A stretch of 64,000 nt of DNA from Tildeniella nuda ZEHNDER 1965/U140. GTDB lineage: Bacteria; Cyanobacteriota; Cyanobacteriia; Leptolyngbyales; Leptolyngbyaceae. The first letter of the stretch is position 1. Every line of letters begins with the position of its first letter. The stretch lies in assembly GCA_019358895.1 (NCBI GenBank), contig JAHHIG010000004.1, forward strand, positions 248,001-312,000, written 5' to 3'. This document shows, in pieces, positions 8,753 to 18,175 of this stretch. The notes beneath the pieces are model-generated. The model was not told the origin of the DNA. It searched no databases and worked only from the letters and a program-made list of their open reading frames with translations. The translations under genes and the position numbers were made by a program.

Positions 8753-9797
8753 AGTTGCTTAATGTCGTTAATGCCTCTCGATTATCTAAAAGGTCACTGA
8801 CCGCGTTTACTACTCGTTGGGTTGCTCCCGCAAAAAAGGCGCGATCGAGGGTTTCTGGTGTATCGCTTGGTTGATGGTAGTGCGGATTGCGGAAGTTTGC
8901 GGTATCGCCTACCATGACCGCACCAATATTTTTTGCCCAAAACGGCGCATGGTCGCTTCGCAGCACGTCTGGAGTCAGCAACCCTTTGAAGGGAATCGGC
9001 ACCGTGATGATAGCTGGCAGATTGGGCTGCTCTGGAAGGATAGATGCAGGCACCTGAAACGCATTCAGCAGTGGCAAATGCTCCTGATCGCCGATGACTC
9101 CCAGAAAATCGCCCCGATCGCCCAACGGTTTCACAGGCAATCCCTCTGGATATTTCTGACATCCCGCTGTGTAACAGGCATAGCCCATCATCTCTAAATT
9201 GACTACGCCAGCGAGGTTCACTAAGTTTTCAGGACGCGAGGTGAAGGCAAGACTACCAACTAATCCAGCTTCTTCACGATCGAAAAAAGCAATCCATAAA
9301 GGTCGCTGAGTGGAACGAGAACCCAGCAGTCGGGCAATTTCGAGCGTCGCTGCGATCGCGCTGCCATTGTCATCCGCACCCGGCGACCCCTTCACCGTGT
9401 CGTAGTGAGCATCGACCAAAATCGCGCCTGCGTTGGCATTCGTACCAGGACGCTGAGCGAACACATTCACGCCACCTTCAAAAGCTTGTAGCTGCGGTTT
9501 CCAGCCAAACTCAGTCAGCGTTTTGACCAGATAACGACGGGCACGATCGCGATCGCCTGCTTGATACCGCTCAAAGTTCAATGCCTTGATGTGCTGGAAG
9601 AGGCGATCGGGGTCTACTTGAGGAAGTGCTTGTTGGGTGAGAATCGGCTGGGGAAGGGTTTGGGGTGTAGGGTTTGGGGTGTAGGGGGAAGCGGCTGGAA
9701 GCGGTTGAGAGGAGGATAGATTACAGCTAGTCATGACGATTAATGCGATCGCCATTAACAGTCCTAACCCTACTTGCTTTGCTGCTGCCTTTCTCAT
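8751..9797 (-). CDS. M28 family zinc aminopeptidase, lipoprotein
   Basis: 348 residues. A lipoprotein signal ends in VMTSC with the lipidated Cys at about residue 25, followed by a Pro/Gln/Thr-rich tether. Zinc ligands of the M28 fold are visible: ILVDAHYDTV, SPGADDNGSA, FFDREEAGLVG, and the last His in NPHYHQPSDTP. This supports a membrane-anchored di-zinc peptidase acting on peptides or glutaminyl-like N-termini on the periplasmic face. The gene ends inside a heptamer repeat array. Downstream neighbours on the same strand are small and unrelated. Confidence 0.88.
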   Translation of the reverse strand: MRKAAAKQVGLGLLMAIALIVMTSCNLSSSQPLPAASPYTPNPTPQTLPQPILTQQALPQVDPDRLFQHIKALNFERYQAGDRDRARRYLVKTLTEFGWKPQLQAFEGGVNVFAQRPGTNANAGAILVDAHYDTVKGSPGADDNGSAIAATLEIARLLGSRSTQRPLWIAFFDREEAGLVGSLAFTSRPENLVNLAGVVNLEMMGYACYTAGCQKYPEGLPVKPLGDRGDFLGVIGDQEHLPLLNAFQVPASILPEQPNLPAIITVPIPFKGLLTPDVLRSDHAPFWAKNIGAVMVGDTANFRNPHYHQPSDTPETLDRAFFAGATQRVVNAVSDLLDNREALTTLSN

Positions 9798-9816
9798 GCG
9801 GTTGCCTGGTGTCGTT

Positions 9817-10134
9817 TTAGTGAAACACCAACGTGCTTAAAACCATTAGATTGAGTAGAACCGTTACAAGTGCCCCTAGAACGATACCCTTAACAAGGTT
9901 CCATCTACGTGATCGCGTGGCGAAATACAGTAGCGGAGACAGGTAGAGGATTTGTGTGATGCCGATAAACATACCGATCGCACCGATTAGATCGATGCCG
10001 ATGAGCTTCGGTCGCACAGGATTTCCAGGCGTGTAGTACGACGCATAAATAGAAATGCTAATACAGGCAATGACGAAATTGAATCCAATTGTTAGAAGCG
10101 CCACAATAATCCGTCTAACGCTACTCTCTTGCAT
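9817..10134 (-). CDS. Small membrane protein, three or four helices
   Basis: 105 residues from MQESSVRRII. Hydrophobic segments at about 7-30, 47-70 and 85-103 with a basic loop (ATRSRRWNLVKG) predict an inner-membrane protein. It is not assigned to a family. An upstream ATG at 10185 would add 17 residues and overlap the end of the HD-domain gene by 14 bases. Coupled translation with that gene is likely whichever start is used. Confidence 0.55.
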   Translation of the reverse strand: MQESSVRRIIVALLTIGFNFVIACISISIYASYYTPGNPVRPKLIGIDLIGAIGMFIGITQILYLSPLLYFATRSRRWNLVKGIVLGALVTVLLNLMVLSTLVFH

Positions 10135-10171
10135 AGATCTGCTTTTTCCAGGTTGATTTGCACAGCCTATC

Positions 10172-11002
10172 CTAAAGCCCTCCATGCTCTACGACAAACA
10201 CATTCGAGTAGAGAGACGCTGTGATTTGTTGTCCCTGCTGCGTCACAGACAGGTAGCGTAGCGCATCTCGAATATAAGGATGAACACCTTTCCAGTAAAA
10301 CTGGGAGTAGCTTTGACGCAGATCTCCAGGTGTGCGATAGCCCAGCGCTTTGTTGACACCCGTTTCTTCAAACTCGTAGAACAGCCGTGCAATTTTTTGA
10401 AGATACCGTGGATCGCTCAGTTGCCCGATCAGGTCAGCCGCCCGCACCAGTCCAGGATAGTGAATAGTGTCCTGATGGTCTTCGGCAGCAGGTACAGGAA
10501 AGCGAGTGAGTTCGATATTGCGCTTGATGAGGTCAGTATCGAGTAAGCGATGTCCGCCAAAGCGCTCATCAATGAAGAGTTTGCCACGATCGACGTGGTA
10601 GGGCGTGAGGCTGGCATCGGTGGCACCAAGTGGTAGCTCAATCATGGTATCTGCAATGCCTGTGGCACAAAGATTGTCGCGATCGTCCCGACAAACGCCC
10701 CGCACATAGCCAATATCATGGCAAACCAGCGAGATGAGGAAATGCAGCCAATCTTCGGGCGCAACGCCACCTTCGCGGATATGCTTGCCGCGCAGAATTT
10801 CCTGCCCCACCAGCGTTACCAGAATGGTGTGCTCAACGTCGTGATAGAGCGCATCACTATTGGCAATATTTTCCAATGCCATGCCGCCTGCCCAAGCGAT
10901 GATGTCGGCATAATCGGCTTTGAGATTGCCGTAGGTGCGACAGTAACCTGCTTTGAGCTGCTGCACAAAGGCATCTGTCAAAATTTCAGTGGCATTAAAC
11001 AT
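10172..11002 (-). CDS. HD-domain metal-dependent phosphohydrolase-like protein
   Basis: 276 residues from MFNATEILTD. The HD signature is spread over LYHDVEHTILV (about residue 55), then ISLVCHDIGYVRG with the paired His-Asp, and later DLIGQLSD. This is the layout of metal-binding HD hydrolases that act on nucleotides or cyclic nucleotides; the substrate cannot be told. The ATG at 11002 has GGAGG about nine bases upstream, so the longer frame from 11026 is rejected. It is followed, perhaps overlapped, by the small membrane-protein gene. Confidence 0.75.
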   Translation of the reverse strand: MFNATEILTDAFVQQLKAGYCRTYGNLKADYADIIAWAGGMALENIANSDALYHDVEHTILVTLVGQEILRGKHIREGGVAPEDWLHFLISLVCHDIGYVRGVCRDDRDNLCATGIADTMIELPLGATDASLTPYHVDRGKLFIDERFGGHRLLDTDLIKRNIELTRFPVPAAEDHQDTIHYPGLVRAADLIGQLSDPRYLQKIARLFYEFEETGVNKALGYRTPGDLRQSYSQFYWKGVHPYIRDALRYLSVTQQGQQITASLYSNVFVVEHGGL

Positions 11003-11597
11003 TTTCAGTTCCTCCATCCCGCCCATAAGTAAGGGACTTGGGATCAGCGTTTCATATCTCTACTATGCCCCGATCGCTGGTTGATTGAGGTGATAGGGAG
11101 GAAGCATGAGCGTGATCATGCTAAGGCAAGGCAGTGATCATGATCGAGCAAAATCGTGATGAGACATCGACTTAAAATCCTGCTGCTACAGAATTTGGGG
11201 TTTGGTAGCTAGAACGCAACCATTTGAATTTTACCCTCAGGAACCTTCTGCTCAATGAGCTGCAACAAAAGGTGTAGGCGAGTGGGATGAATGCCGTTAT
11301 CTAGCTCTTCAAAAAAGTAAAATTGAGCAGGCTCAGAACCCAAAAGTGCCGCAAGCATCGCCAAAAAACGGAGAATGCCATCAGAAGCGCTGTACGCCGA
11401 AACTCGCTGTCCATTGCCTTCTACAAAGGTCAGCAAAACTTTCCCAGTGAAATCGGACGGGAATTCAAAATCTTTAGCGTCCATTGGGATCAATTCTTGC
11501 GCCCACTCAAGCAATGCTTCCTTGCGCTGAGGATCTTGGCGAATCTCATATAAAACTGAGGAAAGATTTTCGCCGCGATCGCCCAACACATTCTGAC

Positions 11598-11753
11598 CTA
11601 AGTAGCTGGGTGAAATTAGACGTAGGATGTGTTAGACATAGCCGTAACGCATCAAAACCTTTAGCAGCATGGGTTATGCTTCGCTTTTCTTGAATGCCGA
11701 AGGCTATACCCATCCGACGCAGATTTTATATTTAATTGAACCTTCCTACTTAG
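11598..11753. mobile_element. MITE-like insertion in the ATPase pseudogene
   Basis: About 155 bases with imperfect inverted ends beginning CTAAGTAG and ending CTACTTAG, each followed inward by GGGTGAA/GGTTCAA and CGTAGGATG/CGTCGGATG. Coding similarity resumes on both sides (RLPS before, LGQNVLGDRG after), which shows it is an insert. It has no reading frame of its own. Confidence 0.65.
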
Positions 11754-11889
11754 AAGGGATGGCAATCGCATAGCTTCAGGATCAAGATCTAAAAAGCGCA
11801 TACTACCGAGAGCATCTGATGAAGCCTGAAATAGTCTCTGAAGTGTAGCGTTTGCAAATTAGGAAAGTCTCCAGCCAAAACCTGTGAGA

Positions 11890-12025
11890 GGTTGTTTGAA
11901 AAGTGTCTGGCGGTTAAAACCGCGACTACGTAAACAAAGTCCGCCTGCGCGGACTACCGCAGAGTAAGGGTTTTATCACCTGCAACGGCAGGTTTTGCCT
12001 CTGTAGCCGCGACTTCAGTCGCCAA
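11890..12025. mobile_element. Second MITE-like palindromic insertion
   Basis: A chain of small palindromes: GGCGGTTAAAACCGC at one end, AGTCCGCCTGCGCGGACT in the middle, and GCGACTTCAGTCGC at the other end. This motif set recurs widely in cyanobacterial intergenic DNA. It interrupts the ATPase pseudogene after KVQMLVA. The short frame through it (ATEVAATEAKPAVAGDK) is repeat translation, not protein. Confidence 0.7.
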
Positions 12026-12563
12026 TGCTACAAGCATCTGGACTTTTAAAACGTCCTCTGAAAGGAAAGGTTTGTGCTCCGACACAATATCGATTTCTTC
12101 GGGGAAGTAAACATTTAGAATGCCAAGACTTCCATGCGCTATTTCAAGAAGAGGTCTGTCTAGACCGTCAGCTACTAAGCGTTCGGAAAATATGCGACGT
12201 GACAATTTTTTGTCCCAGGCTGACTTTTATCTGATAGGTTGTTTTCCTTACATCGCCTTTAACTTTGATAGGGAAAGAAACTTCTAAATAAAAAAGATCT
12301 GCACCTTGGAAGACCAATTCTCGCGTTCCGCCACGAATGCCACGCCACTGAAGAACGACACCTTTAGCATACTTCTCACCAATAATTTCGCCAGATTGTA
12401 GCCTCTTGAGATTCCATGCAGAAAGCGAAAAGCATCGCGGATATTGCTTTTGCTAGAGGCGTTTGTACCCACTAAAAAAGTAAGCGAACCCAGCGAAAGT
12501 TCTGCGTCTTGGAAGCCTTTGAAATTGGTGAGGCGGAGTTTCGTGAGCGTGGCACTCGATCGC

Positions 12564-13574
12564 CTAAAGCGGTAAGGAGTACCCTAATGCTACCTTTACT
12601 CGCTTTAAAGTTTCGTTAGCGATCGCCCCTGCCTTCTCGCGCCCATCGCGCAGCACCGAGTCCAGATAGCCTTTCTCGTCAACGATTTCTTGATACTTGT
12701 CCTGAATCGGTTTGAGGTGGGCGATCGTCGTTTCCATCAGCAATGGTTTGAACTGTCCCCAGCCCATATCCCGGCATTCGGCGGCAACCGTTTCCTTTGT
12801 TTGACCAGACAGCAGCATATAGAGCGTCAGGAGATTGTTGCACTCTGGGCGATCGGGGTCATCAAACACCAAACCGCGCACCGGATCAGTTTTGCAGCGC
12901 TTGATCTTGTTCTGAATCACATCCGGCGGATCGAGCAAGTTGATCCGGCTCAGTTCGGATGGATCAGACTTTGACATCTTCTTGGTGCCATCGGTTAGGC
13001 TCATCACTCGTGCGCCGTCTGCTCGAATCAGCGGGTCAGGTTTTTTGAGAACGGGGCGATCGGGCTTAGCGAACTTGTGGTTGAATGTGTCCACTAAATC
13101 GCGGGTTAGTTCCAAGTGCTGCTTCTGATCTTCGCCCACAGGTACTTTATCTGCGTCGTAGAGCAAAATATCTGCTGCCATCAGCACGGGATAATCCAGC
13201 AGACCCACGCCAACGTTTTCGCCCTGCTTGACGGCTTTTTCTTTGAACTGGATCATGTCGGTCAGCCAGTTCAGCGGCGTGATGCAATTGAGCAACCAGG
13301 CAAGTTCACTGTGCGCCGAAACATGGGACTGCACAAAGATCGTTGAATCGTTGAGATCAATGCCACAGGCAAGGTAGAGGGCGGCGATCGCATACGTATC
13401 CTGTGCCAATGTTGCAGGATTATGCGGCACCGTAATGGCGTGCAAATCGACTACGCAAAAAAAGTTGTCGTACTGATGCTGCCCTTCAACCCAGTTACGA
13501 ATGGCACCAAGATAGTTTCCTAAATGAAGATTGCCCGTTGGCTGAACGCCCGAAAGAACCCGCTGCTTCGCCAT
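12564..13574 (-). CDS. trpS: Tryptophanyl-tRNA synthetase
   Basis: 336 residues, normal length. The class I signature HIGH-equivalent is TGNLHLGN near residue 13, and the KMSKS loop appears as KKMSKSDPSE at about residue 198. The GEDQKQHLELTRD segment is typical of bacterial TrpRS. It charges tRNA-Trp with tryptophan. The ATG follows a weak ribosome site. The stop lies about ten bases from the remains of the AAA ATPase. Confidence 0.97.
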   Translation of the reverse strand: MAKQRVLSGVQPTGNLHLGNYLGAIRNWVEGQHQYDNFFCVVDLHAITVPHNPATLAQDTYAIAALYLACGIDLNDSTIFVQSHVSAHSELAWLLNCITPLNWLTDMIQFKEKAVKQGENVGVGLLDYPVLMAADILLYDADKVPVGEDQKQHLELTRDLVDTFNHKFAKPDRPVLKKPDPLIRADGARVMSLTDGTKKMSKSDPSELSRINLLDPPDVIQNKIKRCKTDPVRGLVFDDPDRPECNNLLTLYMLLSGQTKETVAAECRDMGWGQFKPLLMETTIAHLKPIQDKYQEIVDEKGYLDSVLRDGREKAGAIANETLKRVKVALGYSLPL

Positions 13575-13711
13575 AACCTACAAAAAGAGAATCCAACCAA
13601 AAGTAGACGTGCCAATGTGAGGCTGATTGTACCGTAGGTAGAGCTACAGTGAATAAATGTAACTGCCCGAGTTTACGTGAAGATTTTGAATAAAACGGTA
13701 CTGCTTTGATT

Positions 13712-14011
13712 ATGACCCACTCCTTGACGCAGAATCAGCTTGCTCAACTGAAAGACTGTCTCGCACTTGCACAGAACCCGACTCAGCAAGAAGCGGCTCG
13801 TCAAACAATGGCGCAACTGCTGAGTGAAGTTTCACCCAACACGATCGCAGCAGAAATCATCGACGCACTCTGGAACGAGCTTTTGACGGCACGGCGTTCT
13901 ACAGCCTTTTGGGAGCAAATCAGTGATGCCGAGAAAGAAATCGGCGATCGCCTGACACAAGACAATATTCGACTGCAACAAAACTACTTGCGTTTGATGC
14001 AAGAGCAGTAA
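13712..14011 (+). CDS. Small helical protein of unknown function
   Basis: 99 residues from MTHSLTQNQL; a TTG two codons earlier is the alternative. It is predicted all-helical, with Gln-rich amphipathic stretches (TQNQLAQLKDCLALAQNPTQ, then RLQQNYLRLMQEQ at the end). It carries no signal peptide or metal motif. It is divergent from trpS, and about 200 bases separate it from the reverse-strand NfeD-like gene. The family is not recognised. Confidence 0.55.
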   Translation: MTHSLTQNQLAQLKDCLALAQNPTQQEAARQTMAQLLSEVSPNTIAAEIIDALWNELLTARRSTAFWEQISDAEKEIGDRLTQDNIRLQQNYLRLMQEQ

Positions 14012-14029
14012 CCCACAGCCAAAACACCA

Positions 14030-14180
14030 CTGTCACAACGTAGAACAATTGGAGGTTGGAGGATTCGCCAGTCAACACTCCTGGATGCTTGCGGCTCCCG
14101 CCAACAGAATCCTCTTAGGCAATTGGCATTCAAATTTGCATCATCCTTCTGCCTTCTGCCTTCTGCCTTCTAGGGCAATC
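14030..14180. repeat. Short tandem CTGCCTT repeats
   Basis: The stretch ends in three copies of TTCTGCC(TTCTGCC). The rest is low-complexity intergenic sequence separating convergent genes. Confidence 0.5.
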
Positions 14181-14207
14181 GACTTTGCAACTTAAATGCT
14201 CCTTAGC

Positions 14208-14495
14208 TTATGCGATCGATGAGCGGATTTGTCTCACCAGCAACGTGATGTTCTGCCGTCCGATCACCTGAACGACTTCACCAGCCGTAAGCGTGATCTC
14301 TTGCTCACACTGAGCGGGCCACCAGGAACCTCGAAAATGAACGCGTCCCCGTATGTGAGGCGCGATCGTATCCGATACGATCGCGCGTCCCCGATAGGTA
14401 GAGTCTAAATTTTCGAGGAAGTTCGTCACAGCGTTTTCTGTGTGCTTCTCAAACAGGAATGTGCTGAAAGCCTTGATTGGATTAAACGTCATCAT
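14208..14495 (-). CDS. NfeD-like OB-fold protein
   Basis: 95 residues. The C-terminal two thirds follow the soluble NfeD OB-fold: GRAIVSDTIAPHIRGRVHFRGSWWPAQC, then LTAGEVVQVIGRQNITLLV. The usual transmembrane helices of NfeD proteins are absent, so this is the short soluble form. Partners of the family are stomatin/SPFH proteins; none is adjacent here. A good ribosome site (CAGGAGAAACC) precedes the ATG pair. The downstream region is low-complexity. Confidence 0.75.
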   Translation of the reverse strand: MMTFNPIKAFSTFLFEKHTENAVTNFLENLDSTYRGRAIVSDTIAPHIRGRVHFRGSWWPAQCEQEITLTAGEVVQVIGRQNITLLVRQIRSSIA

Positions 14496-14557
14496 CGTGG
14501 TTTCTCCTGGGGCTAAGGCTGACTGTGGTTGGGTTGCGGCTGTGTGTGCAGAAGCGT

Positions 14558-15145
14558 TCAGGCGTGAGCTTGCTCATCTCGATCAAGTACCATCCGTTGC
14601 TTCATGCGAATGTCTTTGAGGTGGCTCTTGACTGTATGAACCGTGATGTAAAGATCGATCGCAATCTGTTGATAGCTAAGACCAGCCCGACGCAACAACC
14701 ACACCTCTGTTTGCCGTTGCGATAGGTTATAGAGCAGAGCTTCGGCAAGTGCCTGATTTTGTGACGACTGCCAGCGATCTTCTAGCAACACTGCTAAATA
14801 AGGACGCTGCGGCTCATCAAGCGTGAGCCATCGCACTCGAATGCGGTAAACGCTCGATTGTCCAGTGGCAATCTCCGACTCAATGACAACAGGCTGGTTG
14901 TTGTAGACTTCGCGGCTTTCAATGAGTGCTTTACAGGTCTGCCAGATTGCCTCAGGGACGGTAGAAACGCTAGAACTGCCCTCGTTTAACTGCTGACAGA
15001 TGCGGTAGGCATAATAATTGTGATAAATCCATTCGCCGCGATCGGACAGGATCAAAATGCCATCAGTCAGACCTTCAAGGACACCCTGTAGCAAAAGATC
15101 GTTAGCTTGAGCGAATGGTTGCGGTTGTTCAAGTTGGTTCAGCAT
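14558..15145 (-). CDS. PAS-LuxR type transcriptional regulator
   Basis: 195 residues. The N-terminal part (LEGLTDGILILSDRGEWIYHN) reads as a PAS-like sensor. The C-terminal LuxR/GerE helix-turn-helix is clear: LSQRQTEVWLLRRAGLSYQQIAIDLYITVHTVKSHLKDIRMK. There is no receiver domain. It is divergently transcribed from the response regulator and CHASE2 kinase genes, with a shared 320-base upstream region (15146-15466), so it may control or sense with them; this is inference. No operator was recognised in the shared region. Confidence 0.82.
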   Translation of the reverse strand: MLNQLEQPQPFAQANDLLLQGVLEGLTDGILILSDRGEWIYHNYYAYRICQQLNEGSSSVSTVPEAIWQTCKALIESREVYNNQPVVIESEIATGQSSVYRIRVRWLTLDEPQRPYLAVLLEDRWQSSQNQALAEALLYNLSQRQTEVWLLRRAGLSYQQIAIDLYITVHTVKSHLKDIRMKQRMVLDRDEQAHA

Positions 15146-15466
15146 GGTTCTTAGGGGCTAGAGAATGGTAGACGCTTATTCAAATTGCTCACTAAGCGAT
15201 ATGGTCATGCCTCGTGAAGGGTACTGGCTGAAGCCTCATCCGAGCATCGCTCCTAACGTTCTTGGATAAGCAACCGTTTTTTCAAGATCAGGTGAGGCTG
15301 GGTTGAATTAACTCAGATTGTATGAAAATGCTTGCGGTGTTACATTAGCCCTCTCTGCAAAGTTCCTTGCCTACCTTGACTACTGCACTTTGCAGCTTTA
15401 TGTAATCAGATTCATGGTTACCTCTTGCCTTTTCCTGTAGTTTTCGGCAAAGTTGGAGGTATATTT

Positions 15467-16186
15467 ATGCAACTGCTCTGTCTGTTTTTACCGCTGGCTA
15501 TGAGCCAAACCATCCCAGAATCAACAAAGCTCTGCATTTTAGTCGTTGATGATCATGAGATCGTTTTGGGTGGCACCATTGATTTGCTGAAGCAGCAATA
15601 CCCTCAGGCAGAACTTTTGACCGCTCAGACCGTTGCCAGTGCCTTGAGCCAGGTAAAGCTACATACGCCTGATCTGATTGTGCTCGACCTCTCTTTGCCA
15701 GAAACGATCGGCAGTAGTGCCCAGGCTGAGTCAGGTGTGCAACTGCTGAAAACGTTAATGCAACACTATCCCACCCTCAACTTGACCGTTCAAAGTACGC
15801 ACGTTAGGGCATTGGTACGCATTCGACCCGAAATCGATCGCCATAAAGCAGGGTTCACCGTTGCCGATAAAAGCCTTGCCAGTAAGGAAATGCTGACGCG
15901 AGTAGACTGGGCGCTGAAAGGCATCACGCACACAAAAGACATCCGACGCGGGCGTACCCTGGAGGTAAAACCAGATTGGATTACCGTGCTCAAGCTGGCG
16001 TTTCACGAAGGGCTGCAAGATCGGGCGATCGCTAAACGGATGCAAGTCTCTGAACGCACAGTCCGCCACTACTGGACAAAGATTCAAGACGTGTTGGAAG
16101 TCTACCCTGATGAAGACAAACAAGACGGCAAAAATATCCGCATTCAAACTGAAATTCGCGCCAGAGAAGAAGGATTGATTGACTAA
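15467..16186 (+). CDS. Response regulator with atypical spacing and HTH output
   Basis: 239 residues from the ATG at 15467, which has GGAGG seven bases upstream; MSQTIPES at 15500 is an internal alternative. The receiver begins LCILVVDDHE and has the phosphoacceptor in DLIVLDLSLP. The usual T/S-K end of the receiver is present as FTVADKSLAS. The output has an HTH (DRAIAKRMQVSERTVRHYWTKIQDVL). It lies about 105 bases before a CHASE2 sensor kinase gene on the same strand, so the two form a probable two-component pair. Confidence 0.82.
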   Translation: MQLLCLFLPLAMSQTIPESTKLCILVVDDHEIVLGGTIDLLKQQYPQAELLTAQTVASALSQVKLHTPDLIVLDLSLPETIGSSAQAESGVQLLKTLMQHYPTLNLTVQSTHVRALVRIRPEIDRHKAGFTVADKSLASKEMLTRVDWALKGITHTKDIRRGRTLEVKPDWITVLKLAFHEGLQDRAIAKRMQVSERTVRHYWTKIQDVLEVYPDEDKQDGKNIRIQTEIRAREEGLID

Positions 16187-16189
16187 CTG

Positions 16190-16275
16190 GTTTTTAGTTT
16201 TTAGTTTTTAGTTGTTGGTTATGGCAAAGCGGTTATCTAACAACTAAAAACCAACAACTAATCACTTTTCAAGCC
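16190..16275. repeat. TTTTTAG heptamer repeats forming a hairpin
   Basis: Tandem GTTTTTAGTTTTTAG and TTGTTGGTT face AACAACTAAAAACCAACAACT across about 20 bases, giving a long imperfect stem. It lies between the regulator and kinase genes and may attenuate read-through. Related sequence recurs at 57060-57135. Confidence 0.65.
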
Positions 16276-16291
16276 CCTGGAGTAGAAGACA

Positions 16292-18175
16292 GTGCAGCGC
16301 AATCTATGGAACAGCCTGAAAGAAACCGCTTCACTCTGGCGCTGGGCGTTGCCGGGGTTGGTTGTCATTGGGCTAGTGATAGCGGCTCGGCTGACAGGTT
16401 CCCTACAAAGTCTGGAGTTGCTGGCTCTGGACGCGTTTTTGCGTCATCGTCCGGTTGAATCGGCAGACGATCGCATCGTTCTGGTCGGCATTGATGAAGC
16501 TGATATGCAGAAAACGGGCTACCCCATTCCTGAACGCAATCTGGTCGATCTGCTAAACACGCTGCAAACGTATCAGCCTGCCGTCATTGGTCTGCATATT
16601 CTGCAAAACCAAATTGCCAAGTCAGAGTCTGCTACCCGCTTTACCAGGTTGAACGAGCGGCAGAATCTGATTGTGTCTGAAAAGGTCTTATCGGCTGCCG
16701 ACCAAATTCCGCCGCCATTAGGCTTTCCTGCCAAACAGGTTGGTCTGATCGACCTGATTCCTGATGGCGATAACCATGTGAGGCGCACCATTCTGGGTAC
16801 ATTCGATCCGATCAGTCCTACAACGTATAAGCTTTCTCTGGCGATCGGTCTAGTAGAAACCTATTTAGAATCTCAGGACAAGAACCTCACGCTCAAAAAT
16901 GGCATTAGCGATGCCAAAGCGATGCGCTTTGGCTCTACTGAACTTCCGCGTCTCAGACCGTCGGGTGCCTATGCAGGCGCAGACACGGGTAGTCCTCAAA
17001 TTTTGCTCAACTTTCGGCACAGTCAGCAGCCGTTTCGCGTTCTTGCTTGGAACACGGTGATAACAGGCAAGGTTGACCCAACCTGGCTGCGCGATCGCAT
17101 CGTGATTGTGGGTATCACCGACCCCAAAATTCGCCCCATTATCCCTACAGCGGCGATCGCCCCTACCAACTCGCTTGATCTTCAGGCACATACTGTCAGC
17201 CAAATTATCAGTGCAGTGCTGAACGGGCGATCGCTTCTAACAACCTGGACAGACGGCTGGGAATACCTCTGGATTTTGGGGTGGGGTTTGACTGCAACGA
17301 TTTGGGGTCGGAGCAATTTACTCCCCAAAGCCAAACTCATTGGTATTGGCATAGCGCAAATCGGCTTGGTTGGCATCAGCTATGTGCTTCTGCTTGGAGG
17401 CTGGTGGATTCCGGTTATTCCTGCTTCGTTAGTTTGGCTGCTGAATGGCATCGGCTGTACTGCCTTCTACAAGTACGACTGGGTTTTGCGCTCCAGACTA
17501 AAAGAAAACCAGCGCGTCATTGAGGATCGTCAGCGGATGATCGAACAGACCTTTGACGTGATTCACAATGGACCGCTCCAAACACTAGCGAGTCTTTTGA
17601 GACAGATTCGAGATGGCAAGCTGTCGCCAGAGCAATTACTCTCGTCACTGGAGAATCTCAATCGTGAGATCCGGGGCATTGGTGAGCATCTCAAGCAAGA
17701 AACGCTGACTCAAGAAGACAGTCTTTACTTAAGAGATGGACTGAAGGTAGATCTCAAACTGCCTGTACATGAGCTGTTCTTTGAGGTTTATAGCAACACG
17801 CTGGAGCGATCGGACTTTCCCAGGTTTGAGACGCTCAAGATTGCCTGCTATTTTGAGCCGATCGAGCACCCATCTCTAAGCATTGAGCACAAGCGCAGTC
17901 TCTGCCGCTTTTTGGAAGAAGCACTTTGCAACGTCGGTAAACATGCTGAAGGTGCAACCCATCTGAATGTTACAGGTACTCAAACCCACGATCGGTATGC
18001 GTTAGAAGTGAAAGATAACGGCGTAGGCATTCGCTCTTCGGTTGACGGAGAAGGGACAAAACACGCTCTTAAGGTTGCTTCACGCTTAGGCGGTCAGTTC
18101 AAGCGTGAATCGTTGTCTCCCAAAGGCACACTGTGCAAACTCACCTTTCCGCTGGTTAGACCCCGGTTTCGGTAG
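16292..18175 (+). CDS. CHASE2-domain sensor histidine kinase
   Basis: 627 residues from a GTG with GGAG upstream. An N-terminal helix (ALPGLVVIGLVIAARL) leads into a large extracytoplasmic CHASE2 domain (LALDAFLRHRP ... DRIVLVGIDEADM). Three helices follow at about residues 325-395, then a coiled linker and a dimerisation segment with the likely phospho-His in FDVIHNGPLQTLASLLRQIR, and a HATPase domain (LEEALCNVGKHAEGA, VKDNGVGI). The HNGPLQT type is close to the HisKA_3 group. With the response regulator just upstream it forms a two-component pair; the signal is unknown. Confidence 0.88.
   Translation: MQRNLWNSLKETASLWRWALPGLVVIGLVIAARLTGSLQSLELLALDAFLRHRPVESADDRIVLVGIDEADMQKTGYPIPERNLVDLLNTLQTYQPAVIGLHILQNQIAKSESATRFTRLNERQNLIVSEKVLSAADQIPPPLGFPAKQVGLIDLIPDGDNHVRRTILGTFDPISPTTYKLSLAIGLVETYLESQDKNLTLKNGISDAKAMRFGSTELPRLRPSGAYAGADTGSPQILLNFRHSQQPFRVLAWNTVITGKVDPTWLRDRIVIVGITDPKIRPIIPTAAIAPTNSLDLQAHTVSQIISAVLNGRSLLTTWTDGWEYLWILGWGLTATIWGRSNLLPKAKLIGIGIAQIGLVGISYVLLLGGWWIPVIPASLVWLLNGIGCTAFYKYDWVLRSRLKENQRVIEDRQRMIEQTFDVIHNGPLQTLASLLRQIRDGKLSPEQLLSSLENLNREIRGIGEHLKQETLTQEDSLYLRDGLKVDLKLPVHELFFEVYSNTLERSDFPRFETLKIACYFEPIEHPSLSIEHKRSLCRFLEEALCNVGKHAEGATHLNVTGTQTHDRYALEVKDNGVGIRSSVDGEGTKHALKVASRLGGQFKRESLSPKGTLCKLTFPLVRPRFR

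Larger units (their letters stand above)
11209..12553 (-). pseudogene. Decayed AAA family (SMC/RecF-like) ATPase
   Basis: Pieces of one ATPase can be read in order in different frames. From about 12550: LTKLRLTNFKGFQDAELSLG then the P-loop region GTNASSKSNIRDAFRFLHG. A frameshift at about 12395 leads to EIIGEKYAKGVVLQWRG. Another at about 12190 leads to ERLVADGLDRPLLEIAHG. After two repeat insertions come GQNVLGDRGENLSSVLYE and FYFFEELDNGIHPTRLHLL. No normal start codon is in frame, and the reading stops at QMVAF without the usual ATTHSP-type C-terminus. With at least two frameshifts, two insertions and end loss, the gene is dead. The family includes OLD/RecF-like ATPases of defence or repair systems. 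Confidence 0.85.
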
